DNA of 64,000 bases, taken from NCBI GenBank assembly GCA_965238215.1, contig OZ250180.1, positions 1,798,001 through 1,862,000 of the forward strand. The letters run 5' to 3'. Position 1 is the stretch's first letter; every line of letters begins with the position of its first letter. Source of the stretch: JAPULR01 sp965238215. Its GTDB lineage: Bacteria > Chloroflexota > Dehalococcoidia > Lucifugimonadales > GCA-2712585. A model generated the notes under the pieces. That model was not told where the DNA came from. It did no database searches and saw only the letters and a program-made list of their open reading frames with translations. Shown in pieces: positions 8,054 to 16,186 of this stretch. The position numbers and the translations under genes are program-made.

Positions 8054-8365
8054 CCCGTAGGGGCGGTTCGCGAGCCGCCCGCTTCCTCTCTTGTCCTCGC
8101 GAATAGCCTGCCCTCGTGAAGACGGGGGCGGGGACCCATCTTCTCCCCCCGTAGGGGCGGTTCGCGAGCCGCCCGCTTCCTCTCTTGTCCTCGCGAATAG
8201 CCTGCCCTCGTGAAGACGGGGGCGGGGACCCATCTTCTCCCCCCGTAGGGGCGGTTCGCGAGCCGCCCGCTTCCTCTCTTGTCCTCGCGAATAGCCTGCC
8301 CTCGTCAAGACGGGGGCAGGGACCCATCTTCTCCCTCTCTTAGGGGCGGTTTGCGAACCGCCCTT
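8054..8365. repeat. 94-bp tandem repeat with palindromic hairpins, about 3.3 copies
   Basis: Units begin at 8054, 8148 and 8242, with a partial fourth from about 8337. Each opens with GTAGGGGCGG, contains the near-palindrome GGGCGGTTCGCGAGCCGCCC, then TTGTCCTCGCG and GGGGACCCATC. The last copy has GGGCGGTTTGCGAACCGCCC, a compensating change that keeps the stem. A related hairpin (GGGCGACC/TCGCCC arms) precedes the tract at about 8020-8045. The core is shared with the tracts at 6981, 44588 and 45545. Confidence 0.9.
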
Positions 8366-8402
8366 CTCTCGTCCATTCCCCCCGAATCAGCCCTCTTCAG
8401 GC

Positions 8403-9091
8403 TTAAGCCTGATTTAGCAGCCCTCGCACCGTCCTGAAGACCTCGTCGAACATCTCCCTGGTGAGCCGGCCTGTCTGGGTGTTCTGCTGGCTGGGGTGAT
8501 AGGAACAGACCAGAACCCTGCCGTCGGGCATCTCGTGGATCACGCCGTGGCCGAACTTGGGCCGGGGCGAAGGAGGCGTCTGCCCCTTTTCCCGCAGCAA
8601 CCGCAGATAAGCGTCGAAGGCTATCCGCCCCAGCGCGACCACCACCCGTACGTTAGCCAGCAGGTCTATCTCTCGCAGCAGGTACGGCTGGCAGTTGGCC
8701 AACTCCTCCCGCAGGGGCTTGTTTTTCGGCGGGGCGCACCGAAGGGCCGCTGTGATAAAAGCCCCCTTCAGCGACTGACCGTCGCCGCGATGCGTTGACT
8801 CTGGCTGAAGCGCGAAGCCAAATCGATGCAGCGCGCCAAAGACCCAGTCGCCGCTGCGATCTCCGGTGAACATCCGCCCGGTGCGGTTGCCGCCGTGGCC
8901 GCGGGAGCAAGTCCCAGAAGCATCACCTGAGCGTTGGGGTCGCCGAAGGCGGGTAGGGGCTTTCCCCAATACTCCCAATCGGCGTACATCCGCCGCTTCT
9001 TCCGGGCTACTTCCTGCCGGTATTCCGTCAGCCGGGGGCAGCGTGTGCAGCCGATTATCCGTTGTTGCAGCTTCTCCAATTCTGTCATCAT
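8403..9091 (-). pseudogene. Type 5 uracil-DNA glycosylase (UdgB-like), frameshifted
   Basis: Two overlapping frames together encode an iron-sulfur uracil-DNA glycosylase of family 5, which removes uracil and other deaminated bases. The first frame (9091 to about 8900) has the Fe-S cysteines (G-C-T-R-C-P-R) and G-L-A-P-A. The second continues with H-G-G-N-R-T-G-R-M-F-T-G-D-R-S-G and ends at 8403. The junction lies at 8896-8900, where one G (plus strand) appears to be missing: GTGGCC should read GTGGGCC. The 689-bp span plus one base gives 230 codons, the normal size. It is either a recent inactivating deletion or a sequencing error; all other motifs are intact. Confidence 0.82.
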
Positions 9092-9203
9092 GGCCGCAGT
9101 TGACTATACTTGCCGGTATGCCGGGGGGCAAGGCTGGGACGCCGTCGGACCATCCTCGCCGGACTCCCATGCACTGGGCTGTAGAATTAAGGAGGATAGG
9201 CTT

Positions 9204-9581
9204 ATGACCATGCAGGAGAAGAAAGAATACCTGGAGGAAATGACTCGAAAGCGGGGCTACGTTCTGGAGATGCACCGCATTATGGCGGCGGAGGACTTCG
9301 AGTGGGTGAAGAAGTACGATCCCTTCCTGGAAGCCACGTACACGAGTCAGCGGCTGTTGGACAGGAAGACCAAAGAGCTTCTGCAGATCGTCGTGGAGGC
9401 GGCCCTGCGGGCCGACGTGGAGCAGATTCAGGCCCACGTGGAAGTGGCGCTGAAGGAAGGCGCGACGCCCCGGGAAATTCTGGAAGCGTTGCAGGCCGTA
9501 GCCATGCCCATGGGAATGCTGGCCTTCCGCCGGGGGCTTCAGGCGTGGGCCGCGGCAGTGAAGCCGGAAATGGTGGAGTGA
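9204..9581 (+). CDS. Carboxymuconolactone decarboxylase-family protein without AhpD cysteines
   Basis: The 125-residue all-helical protein matches the CMD/AhpD family: R-K-T-K-E-L-L, then A-H-V-E-V-A-L-K-E-G-A-T-P-R-E-I-L-E-A-L. The C-x-x-C pair used by AhpD-type peroxidases is absent, so it resembles the gamma-carboxymuconolactone decarboxylase branch, for which aromatic-degradation partners would be expected; none are seen nearby. The ATG at 9204 follows AAGGAGG (9189-9195) at eight bases, so an open frame reaching further upstream is not used. It diverges from the glycosylase gene. Confidence 0.82.
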   Translation: MTMQEKKEYLEEMTRKRGYVLEMHRIMAAEDFEWVKKYDPFLEATYTSQRLLDRKTKELLQIVVEAALRADVEQIQAHVEVALKEGATPREILEALQAVAMPMGMLAFRRGLQAWAAAVKPEMVE

Positions 9582-9588
9582 GCGCCCG

Positions 9589-9834
9589 CTAAGACGCTCG
9601 TTGCCGGAGGCTCCCCACCCCCGGCTGGCAATGCCCACATCCAGCGACGTTTTTGGCGGGGGTGTTCAGGGCCTGTTCTATGGCGGCATCTACGCTGTCA
9701 AATGAACCGAACCATCGGTTGTCGTCTTTCCGAGTTCCTTTAATCCCTTGACCGTGGTTGCAAAAGCGGCAATCCCCATCGTGGACGCGCGCTCGTTTTG
9801 TCGGTGAATCCTCGTAAACCCAAAAGGTCTTCAA
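9589..9834 (-). CDS. Small Cys-rich protein; stand-alone copy of the domain fused to the upstream dehydrogenase
   Basis: An 81-residue protein (TTG start at 9834, preceded by a GGAAGAGAG-like site). The order of motifs is F-W-V-Y-E, R-A-R-V-H, C-R-F-C-N-H-G-Q-G, R-W-F-G-S-F, D-A-A-I-E-Q and C-G-H-C-Q-P-G. The two Cys pairs could bind a metal. The C-terminal 80 residues of the gene immediately upstream (9852-11189) have the same layout, so the domain has been duplicated in tandem. I do not know a function for this family. Confidence 0.68.
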   Translation of the reverse strand: MKTFWVYEDSPTKRARVHDGDCRFCNHGQGIKGTRKDDNRWFGSFDSVDAAIEQALNTPAKNVAGCGHCQPGVGSLRQRAS

Positions 9835-9851
9835 ACCCTTACGCTCTCTTC

Positions 9852-11189
9852 CTATGGGCTCCGCTGCCGGAGGGTCCCCACCCCCGGTTGGCAAACGCCG
9901 CATCCGGCCACGTCTACGGCGCGGGTGTCCAGCACCTGTTCGATGGCCGCATCTATCCTTGTGAAGGGTCCATACCATCGACCGCTCGGCGCCGTCGAAT
10001 CGTGGAGCCCTTGACCGTCGTTGCAGAAGGAACATTCGGCCACGTGGATACGCGCCCGGCGTCTCGGCAAGTTTTCGTAAACCCACCAGGTCTTTGAGGC
10101 GGCCTCTCCCCGTCCGTCCAGAGCCTGCAGCGCCGCGTCCCCCACCTCCTCCGTGGATGCGCCTCCGCCCAGGTCCGGCGTAAGCGCCTCTCCAGCTTCC
10201 AGAGTCTCGACCACCGCCCTTTCCAGCGCGGCGGCGGCGTCTTCCTGCCCCAAATGCCGGACCATCATCGCGCCCGAAAGAATCATCGCCAGCGGATTGG
10301 CCACCCCCTTGCCCGTGATGTCCGGCGCGCTCCCATGGACGGGCTCGAACATGGAGGGAAACCGGCGCTCCGGGTCTATGTTGCCACTGGCGGCCAACCC
10401 CATGCTGCCTGTAATAATCGCGCCTATGTCCGTCAGTATGTCGCCGAATAAATTACTTGCCACCACCACGTCGAAGTCCTCCGGCCGGCGAATGAAGTCC
10501 ATGCAGGCCGCGTCCACCAGCAGCGACTCCGTGGCCACGTCCGAAAACTCTCGGGCCACCTCTTCGAACACCCTGTCCCAGAGCACCATCCCGTACCCCA
10601 TGGCGTTGGACTTCGTGACCGATGTCACCTTCCCTCGTCGGCCCGGTTGCTGGGCTAACTTAAAGGCGAACCTGATGACCCGCTCGCAGCCGTGGCGGGT
10701 GAACACGGACGTCTGGGCCGCCATCTCCTGGGGCGTGCCCTCGTAGTGAAAGCCGCCCACGTTGGCGTATTCGCCCTCGGTGTTCTCCCGGATGACCACC
10801 ATGTCGATGTCCCGCGCCTTCTTGCCGCTGAGGGGTGATCTTACACCCGGGTAGAGCAGGCTAGGCCTCATGCACACGTACTGGTCGAAGCCGCGGCGGA
10901 TGGGCAGCAGCAGGTTGTTCAGGGTCACGTGGTCGTGAATCTCCGGGTGTCCCACTGCGCCGAAGTAGATGGCGTCAAAGGGCCGAAGAGTATCCAGCCC
11001 GTCTTCCGGCATCATGCGTCCGTGCTGGAAATAGTAGTCGGACCCCCAGGGCATGTGGGTAAACTCCCAGCCGAAGTCGAAGCGCCGTCCCAGTCCATCA
11101 AGGACGCGCAAGCCCTGGGCAATGACCTCAGGGCCGATGCCGTCTCCGGGTATGACCGCAACCCGATAGGTGGTCAATTTCCGATCCAA
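9852..11189 (-). CDS. Isopropylmalate/tartrate dehydrogenase-family enzyme with extra C-terminal Cys domain
   Basis: Residues 1 to about 355 form a beta-decarboxylating dehydrogenase close to tartrate/D-malate dehydrogenase. Visible motifs are I-P-G-D-G-I-G-P-E at the start, V-I-R-E-N-T-E-G-E-Y, V-T-S-V-T-K-S-N-A-M, the Asp-rich metal site S-N-L-F-G-D-I-L-T-D, and the NAD loop E-P-V-H-G-S-A-P-D-I. The usual protein ends near 360 residues. This one continues for about 80 more with W-V-Y-E, R-A-R-I-H, C-S-F-C-N-D-G-Q-G and C-G-V-C-Q-P-G-V, a domain that reappears as the next small gene. The enzyme oxidises and decarboxylates a 2-hydroxy acid with NAD+; the exact substrate is uncertain. Confidence 0.85.
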   Translation of the reverse strand: MDRKLTTYRVAVIPGDGIGPEVIAQGLRVLDGLGRRFDFGWEFTHMPWGSDYYFQHGRMMPEDGLDTLRPFDAIYFGAVGHPEIHDHVTLNNLLLPIRRGFDQYVCMRPSLLYPGVRSPLSGKKARDIDMVVIRENTEGEYANVGGFHYEGTPQEMAAQTSVFTRHGCERVIRFAFKLAQQPGRRGKVTSVTKSNAMGYGMVLWDRVFEEVAREFSDVATESLLVDAACMDFIRRPEDFDVVVASNLFGDILTDIGAIITGSMGLAASGNIDPERRFPSMFEPVHGSAPDITGKGVANPLAMILSGAMMVRHLGQEDAAAALERAVVETLEAGEALTPDLGGGASTEEVGDAALQALDGRGEAASKTWWVYENLPRRRARIHVAECSFCNDGQGLHDSTAPSGRWYGPFTRIDAAIEQVLDTRAVDVAGCGVCQPGVGTLRQRSP

Positions 11190-11258
11190 CGCTCGCGGTT
11201 GACGGGTGGCTGTAGACGCCCGCCCGCCCCTTGGCGACTCTTCAAGCGCTTCATAAAT

Positions 11259-12446
11259 CTAAGCAGCGGCGAGCGTCTTGCTCGCGGCGGCCACACCGGC
11301 TCCTGCCGGGACCTCATAGCCCTCCTTGGGCAGAATCTCCTCAAGGGCCGAGAGTAGCAGCAGCAGGTTTGCGCCGGTGCTGGCCTCTCCCATCAGTCCG
11401 ATGCGCCAGATCTTACCGGCGAACTGTCCCAACCCACGGGAAATTTCAACGAGATAATCGTTAGCCAACCGTGCACGTACCCGGGCTTCGTCAATCCCCT
11501 CGGGGATGGCCACGGGGGTAATCTGGGCTAGCCGGTGATTCTCGTCGGAGATCACGGAAAGGCCCAATGCCTCCAGGCCAGAGCGAAGCGCCGCGGCATT
11601 TCGCTGATGTCGCTCGTATCGCGAAGCCAACCCCTCGTCCAGCACCACCCTCAGGCCCTCGTAGAGGGCGTACAGGCTGCTTATGGGCACAGTATGGTGG
11701 TAAACATGGTCTTTGCCCCAGTACTCGGCAATTTGGGGGATGTTCAGATACCACGTAGATGGGGGTGCGCTGCGGTTGTTCATGGCCTCCAGCGCGGCCT
11801 GGCTGACGGCAACGGGCGCAAGCCCCGGTGGGCAGCTGAGGCACTTCTGCGACGCGCTTGAAACGTAGTCGATGCCCCAATCGTCTACGGCCACCTCGCT
11901 TCCGCCGAAGGACGTAACCGCGTCGACGAAGAACAGAGCATCATGCTCCTTTGCCATGCGGGACACTTCTGTTAGTGGCTGGCCGATGCCCGTGGAGGTC
12001 TCGGCGTGGACCATGCCGACGAGCTTCACCGACTTGTGCTTCTTGAGCTCGGCCTCTATGGCTGCGGGGTCCAGGGGTTTCCCCCACTCGCCCTCGACGG
12101 TGATCACCTGAGCGCCCTGGCGCCTGGCCATCTCCACCATGCGCTGGCAGAAGAAGCCGTAGGAGCCTATGATCGCCACGTCCCCGGGTTCCAGCAGGCT
12201 GGCCATGCCGGCCTCAATGCCCGCCGAGCCTGTGGCTGATAGGGCCATGGTCAGAGATTCCTGGGTCTGGAACACTTCCGAAAGCATAGCGGCTATGCCG
12301 TCGATGACGGGTATGAAGACGGCCTCGCCGTAGCCGACGACGGGGGTTTGCATGGCTTTGTAGACACGCGGATGGACGTTGACGGGGCCGGTGCTGAGTA
12401 GCACCCTGGCCGGCATGTTTAGCTCTGGATAACTATTCTGGACCAT
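11259..12446 (-). CDS. Class V aminotransferase (alanine/serine-glyoxylate type)
   Basis: A 395-residue PLP enzyme of the alanine-glyoxylate / ureidoglycine-glyoxylate aminotransferase group. Features are S-T-G-P-V-N-V-H-P at residues 18-26, F-V-D-A-V-T-S with the PLP-binding Asp near 173, and S-A-S-Q-K-C-L containing the Schiff-base Lys. It would transfer an amino group to glyoxylate in the cytosol. The dihydropyrimidinase-like gene lies 212 bp upstream on the same strand, suggesting purine/pyrimidine or hydantoin catabolism, though this link is inferred. GGGAG precedes the ATG. The last 15 residues are Ala-rich. Confidence 0.85.
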   Translation of the reverse strand: MVQNSYPELNMPARVLLSTGPVNVHPRVYKAMQTPVVGYGEAVFIPVIDGIAAMLSEVFQTQESLTMALSATGSAGIEAGMASLLEPGDVAIIGSYGFFCQRMVEMARRQGAQVITVEGEWGKPLDPAAIEAELKKHKSVKLVGMVHAETSTGIGQPLTEVSRMAKEHDALFFVDAVTSFGGSEVAVDDWGIDYVSSASQKCLSCPPGLAPVAVSQAALEAMNNRSAPPSTWYLNIPQIAEYWGKDHVYHHTVPISSLYALYEGLRVVLDEGLASRYERHQRNAAALRSGLEALGLSVISDENHRLAQITPVAIPEGIDEARVRARLANDYLVEISRGLGQFAGKIWRIGLMGEASTGANLLLLLSALEEILPKEGYEVPAGAGVAAASKTLAAA

Positions 12447-12478
12447 CTGCTCTCCCTTATTTTTCCCTTTTCACACCA

Positions 12479-12509
12479 GCGAAGAGGGTTGATAGTCGGC
12501 CCTCTTCGC
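12479..12509. repeat. 10-bp perfect inverted repeat upstream of the aminotransferase
   Basis: GCGAAGAGGG (12479-12488) and CCCTCTTCGC (12500-12509) are separated by 11 bases. It lies 33 bp before the aminotransferase start and 150 bp after the dihydropyrimidinase stop. No T run follows on either strand, so it is more likely an operator or mRNA leader hairpin than a terminator. Confidence 0.5.
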
Positions 12510-12658
12510 CCGCACCTGCGACAAAGCAAGATGCCCTAGTCTTGGGGAATGGCGCCCCCACTTTGGCCATCACCGATGCTCTAAGTTGGTGGGGCACTAG
12601 GCTTGCACAGCCTATCAGCGAGGTTTAGGGGTGTCAAGGAAAGGAGGAGAACGCCCAT

Positions 12659-14095
12659 CTATCTGATGGGACCCTTGAGAACCGCCGGGCTCAGCTTGCG
12701 CGGTATCAGTCGGCCGTGGCTCGTATCTCCCATGAACCGCCCGTCCTTCACCACAACCCTACCGCGCAGCGTCACTACCGTGGGCCAACCCTGCACCTCC
12801 CAGCCCTCCCACGGGTTATAGTCCCCCAGATGTAGGTCGTTCATCGAGAGGGTCTTCCGCGCGTTGGGGTCCATTACGACGATGTCTGCGTCGCTGCCCG
12901 CTGATATAGCGCCCTTCCGAGGGTAGAAGCCCAGGAGCTTGGCCGGGTTCGTGGAAGTGATGGCGGCGTATCGCTCCAAGGACATTCCTTGCTTTACCAC
13001 CCCTTCCGAGTAGGCAACACCCATGCGTATTTCAATGCCGATGTTGCCGCCCTGCACGTCCACCACCGTGCGACCCTTTGTCTTGTCGGCGTAGCTGGTG
13101 CCGATGGCGTCGGTTGCCAGGATGTTCAGGTCTCCCCGTGTCAGCCCATCCCAGAGCCGCAGCCTATCCGTCTCCGACTTGGTGGAGGGGTAGGTGTGGT
13201 ACTTCATGCCGTCATGTTCCTTGTAGTTCTCGGAGTTAAAGGAACAGTAGAGAAGAATAGTCTCACCGTCCACGGGGTGCCCCTTGGCCCTCGACTCGGC
13301 GATGGCGTCCACACCCTCGCTCGCGCTCGTGTGAACGATGTACATGGCGGCGCCGGTGTGCTCCGCAACTATTATGGCCCGACGGACCGCCAGGTCCTCC
13401 GATAGGTTTGAGCGAATCTTGGGCAGATAGTGCCAGGCCCACTCCTCCCGCTCCCGCGCCAGCTCGTAATTCCACTGGACCACTTCGTCGTCCTCGGCGT
13501 GAATGGCCACAATGCCGCCGTGCTTCGCCGCCTGCTCCATGACTGATACCAGCTGTCCGGTGCTTATCATCGTTATTGGCCGGTTGGGTCTGGGCGCGTG
13601 GTTGGTGGTGTAGACCTTGATGCTGGGAAAACCGGCGTCTATGAGTTCCCTGATCCGGGGGATATTTCGCGTCGTGGTGGAAGGGCCGTGAAAGCTGCAA
13701 TGGAAGGAGTAGTCGATGTACATCCGCCCCGGGAACAGATCAGCGTGGGTGTGCACCGCCTCCAGAACGTCGTCGCTACCGGGTTGAGTGGCTATGGCGA
13801 AGTCCATCATGGTGGTCGTGCCGCCCCACAGCGCTGCCAGCGACAGATCTTCCGGGCCCGCAGTGGTAGTGTCTCCCCAGATCCCATCCCGGTGGGGAAA
13901 TCCCACGTGGGTGTGAGCCTCAACGCCGCCCGGAACAACCAACTTGCCCGTTGCATCGATGATTTCGATGGCCTCGCTGCCCAGTGAGCCGGGCAATACT
14001 ACGCCGACTATCTTTTCGCCTTGGACGGCCACGTCCCACTGGCCCACGCCGGTGGGAGTGACCACCTGTCCGCCTCGAATGAGCAGGTCTAGCAT
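12659..14095 (-). CDS. Dihydropyrimidinase/hydantoinase-family amidohydrolase
   Basis: The 478-residue protein is a cyclic amidohydrolase. It has the metal ligands H-T-H-V-G-F at about residues 61-66, the Lys that becomes carboxylated (P-S-I-K-V-Y-T-T), a metal His in A-I-H-A-E-D, another in Y-I-V-H-T-S, and the catalytic Asp in I-L-A-T-D-A-I-G. The N-terminal L-I-R-G-G-x-V-V and C-terminal K-G-A-I-S-A-G-S-D-A-D strands belong to the small beta domain. It would open hydantoin or dihydropyrimidine rings. It may share a transcript with the downstream aminotransferase. Substrate specificity is not determined. Confidence 0.88.
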   Translation of the reverse strand: MLDLLIRGGQVVTPTGVGQWDVAVQGEKIVGVVLPGSLGSEAIEIIDATGKLVVPGGVEAHTHVGFPHRDGIWGDTTTAGPEDLSLAALWGGTTTMMDFAIATQPGSDDVLEAVHTHADLFPGRMYIDYSFHCSFHGPSTTTRNIPRIRELIDAGFPSIKVYTTNHAPRPNRPITMISTGQLVSVMEQAAKHGGIVAIHAEDDEVVQWNYELAREREEWAWHYLPKIRSNLSEDLAVRRAIIVAEHTGAAMYIVHTSASEGVDAIAESRAKGHPVDGETILLYCSFNSENYKEHDGMKYHTYPSTKSETDRLRLWDGLTRGDLNILATDAIGTSYADKTKGRTVVDVQGGNIGIEIRMGVAYSEGVVKQGMSLERYAAITSTNPAKLLGFYPRKGAISAGSDADIVVMDPNARKTLSMNDLHLGDYNPWEGWEVQGWPTVVTLRGRVVVKDGRFMGDTSHGRLIPRKLSPAVLKGPIR

Positions 14096-14157
14096 CGGCG
14101 CCTCCTAGCTTCCCGCAATCTGGGTGTCGCGCAACGGTGAGATACTGCGGGTACGGA

Positions 14158-14859
14158 CTAGAACTCTCCCGAAATGAAGCTGACGGCGATCTCCCGCCGC
14201 GCTTTCTCGTCGAAGCCCACACCGTCGGCAATCCTCAACCCAGTGTACACCATAACGTAGGTGCTGAAGTGCTCCTCCCGCACCTCCGCAGAGTCGGGAA
14301 AAATTGGCATGTAGCTGCCCACCGTGTCCAGCAGGTCCCGACGCAGAGCGGCGGTCCGCTTGGGCGAAAGAAGCCGCTCGTGCTCCTCGAATTCTCCGTT
14401 TCCGACGATAACGCTCTCCTGCCGCTCCAGGGCTACCCGCACGTTGGCGGTGAGAACCAACGACCCGCCGGACTGCTTGATATCCAATTCCAGCCGCCGC
14501 CGGTCCACGGGAACATAGTTGGCCAGAAGTAGGATGATGTGATTCCGTAAATCCAGCAGGGCGTCGGCGGTCATGGTAGTCCTGTCCTGCAGCATGACGG
14601 CCTTCAACCTATTGTGGGCATCCTGCCTGCTTGCCTTCCTCTTCTCGAAGACTTGCTTGACCATGACGCCCACGTTGTCCAGGGCCTTGGGCCGCTTCAT
14701 CTTCTCACGCAGTTCGGCTATGGAGGGAGCTTTCTTGGCTATCTCCTTCAGGCCGTCGACGGCGGGCGGCTTCTTGACCAGGTCTTTTAGGGCTTCAAAC
14801 CTTGGCGCCCACTGGTCTCTTGAACCCCACCATCCTTTTGATCCACGTGAAGATGCCAT
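14158..14859 (-). CDS. MinE-like topological factor with large N- and C-terminal extensions
   Basis: This 233-residue protein follows minD, overlapping its end by 65 bp from the first ATG; a later Met at 14700 is possible. Residues 76-144 read like MinE: A-S-R-x-x-A-x-x-R-L-K-A-V-x-L-x-D-R, then L-R-N-H-I-I-x-L-L-A-N-Y-V-P-V-D, then a strand ending S-L-V-L-T-A-N-V. MinE is normally 80-100 residues and stimulates the MinD ATPase to position the division septum. The basic N-terminal extension (K-D-L-V-K-K-P-P) and about 90 extra C-terminal residues are unusual. The similarity is by pattern, so the call is moderate. Confidence 0.65.
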   Translation of the reverse strand: MASSRGSKGWWGSRDQWAPRFEALKDLVKKPPAVDGLKEIAKKAPSIAELREKMKRPKALDNVGVMVKQVFEKRKASRQDAHNRLKAVMLQDRTTMTADALLDLRNHIILLLANYVPVDRRRLELDIKQSGGSLVLTANVRVALERQESVIVGNGEFEEHERLLSPKRTAALRRDLLDTVGSYMPIFPDSAEVREEHFSTYVMVYTGLRIADGVGFDEKARREIAVSFISGEF

Positions 14860-15613
14860 AGCTTACCTCCAGCTTTAGCATGGGAACGTCCTCTCCTTCT
14901 ATCCGGGCCGCCACACGGCGGAAGGCCTCTCCGGCGCTGGAGCGACTGTCATGTACTGCGGGCACACCCCGGTTGCCTGAAACCACTATCTGTTCGTCTT
15001 CCGGTATGATGCCTAGGAGAGGAACGGAGAGGAGGTCCAGAATGTCTTCGGTAGTCATCATGTCGCCGCGGCGTACCATGCCGGGGCGCACTCGGTTGAT
15101 AATCAGTTCGGGCTTCGTAAGGCCGGCGGCCTCGATGAACCCGATTACACGGTCGGCGTCGCGGATGGCCGCCACGTCCGGCGTGGTGACTACGATGGCC
15201 CTGTCCGCGGCGACCATGGCGTTCCTGAATCCCTGCTCGATGCCGGCGGGGGAGTCGATAAAAATGTAGTCGAAATCTTCCTTCAGCTTGTCGCAGAGTT
15301 CCTTCACCTGCTCGCCCGTTACCGCATTTTTGTCCCGGGTTTGGGCAGCGGGAATCACGTATAGATTCTCTGTCAGCTTGTCTCTAATCATCGCTTGTTG
15401 GGTTTGGCATACGCCCTCTATGACCTGCACCAGGTCGTAGATTATGCGATTCTCCAAGCCCATTATGACGTCCAGGTTTCTCAGGCCGATGTCTGCGTCG
15501 ATGAGAACAACCCTCTTGCCCCGGAGGGATAGGGCCGAACCCACGTTGGCTGTGGCCGTGGTCTTGCCCACACCGCCCTTGCCTGAGTTTACAACGTATA
15601 CCTGACCTTGCAT
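14795..15613 (-). CDS. minD: Septum site-determining ATPase MinD
   Basis: A 272-residue MinD/ParA-superfamily ATPase. It has the deviant Walker A (G-K-G-G-V-G-K-T-T, residues 12-20), switch I D-A-D-I-G-L-R-N-L-D and Walker B (F-I-D-S-P-A-G-I). It cycles on the membrane in an ATP-dependent way and, with MinC and MinE, confines FtsZ to mid-cell. The C-terminus (F-T-W-I-K-R-M-V-G-F-K-R) resembles the amphipathic membrane-targeting helix. The MinE-like gene overlaps its end; no minC is seen nearby. A possible promoter lies 370 bp upstream. Confidence 0.93.
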   Translation of the reverse strand: MQGQVYVVNSGKGGVGKTTATANVGSALSLRGKRVVLIDADIGLRNLDVIMGLENRIIYDLVQVIEGVCQTQQAMIRDKLTENLYVIPAAQTRDKNAVTGEQVKELCDKLKEDFDYIFIDSPAGIEQGFRNAMVAADRAIVVTTPDVAAIRDADRVIGFIEAAGLTKPELIINRVRPGMVRRGDMMTTEDILDLLSVPLLGIIPEDEQIVVSGNRGVPAVHDSRSSAGEAFRRVAARIEGEDVPMLKLEVSYGIFTWIKRMVGFKRPVGAKV

Positions 15614-16186
15614 GGCTATTCTCCTTCCTCAATTGAGCCCGCGTACGGAAGAGCCGCGACAAATGCCTTCATCCACCGGACAGATCACCCTTGAGCGCGT
15701 GCGATACTGTATCCAGCCGTCCCGGTGGACGGCGAGATTGGCGGCGCAACGTTCATGGTTGCCATCGGACTCCCGGCGATTTATTGGGGGTTTGGAAGCG
15801 GGCCACCTTGCTTCGGAACATTCCCCAATCTCAATCCGTACGTTTGGTTGAATTCCCTTTTTTCCCGTCTGCTCATCGAGCCAAGAGGCAAACCCTCTCG
15901 TCGGCAACTTCCGCCACCCTTCTCCCCCTTTTGGGGGGCCAACTTCGGAGAGGTTTCGTCCTCTTGACGCTATGGTAAATTATCGTGAATTCATGCCCAT
16001 TATTGTCAATAAGAACTGGTACGACTTGCGACCAATATCTCATTCGGATTACTAGAAAAACAGGCGAAATTATTGCCAGCCAGAGGCCGTCAGTGGTAGT
16101 TTAGCGCACCGGATAGTCGAGGCTTAGCGCCAATAAGAAGAAACGCGGCGGCTATGGATGTGTGATACGCAGGGTCGGCAGAATCG
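15614..16186. other. 573-bp intergenic region upstream of minD
   Basis: No convincing gene is present. Short open frames on both strands show no family pattern. The centre (about 15960-16060) is clearly AT-richer than its surroundings, as expected for a promoter region, and contains the candidate minD promoter. Confidence 0.5.
15979..16009 (-). promoter_or_regulatory. Candidate promoter of the minD operon
   Basis: On the minus strand TTGACA (16004-16009) is followed after 19 bp by GATAAT (15979-15984). The hexamers are good, but the spacing is two bases longer than ideal. It would give a leader of about 360 nt before minD. Confidence 0.4.

Noticed and set aside
8403..9638. A 411-residue minus-strand protein
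   Set aside because: Only the part below about 8900 has family character (glycosylase C-terminus). The upstream part is antisense to the carboxymuconolactone decarboxylase-like gene.
12479..12509. Hairpin as a terminator
   Set aside because: No T run follows on either strand and it is close to the next start; kept only as an inverted repeat.
15629..15907. 92-residue minus-strand frame upstream of minD
   Set aside because: No ribosome site, no recognisable pattern, and it lies in a probable promoter region.
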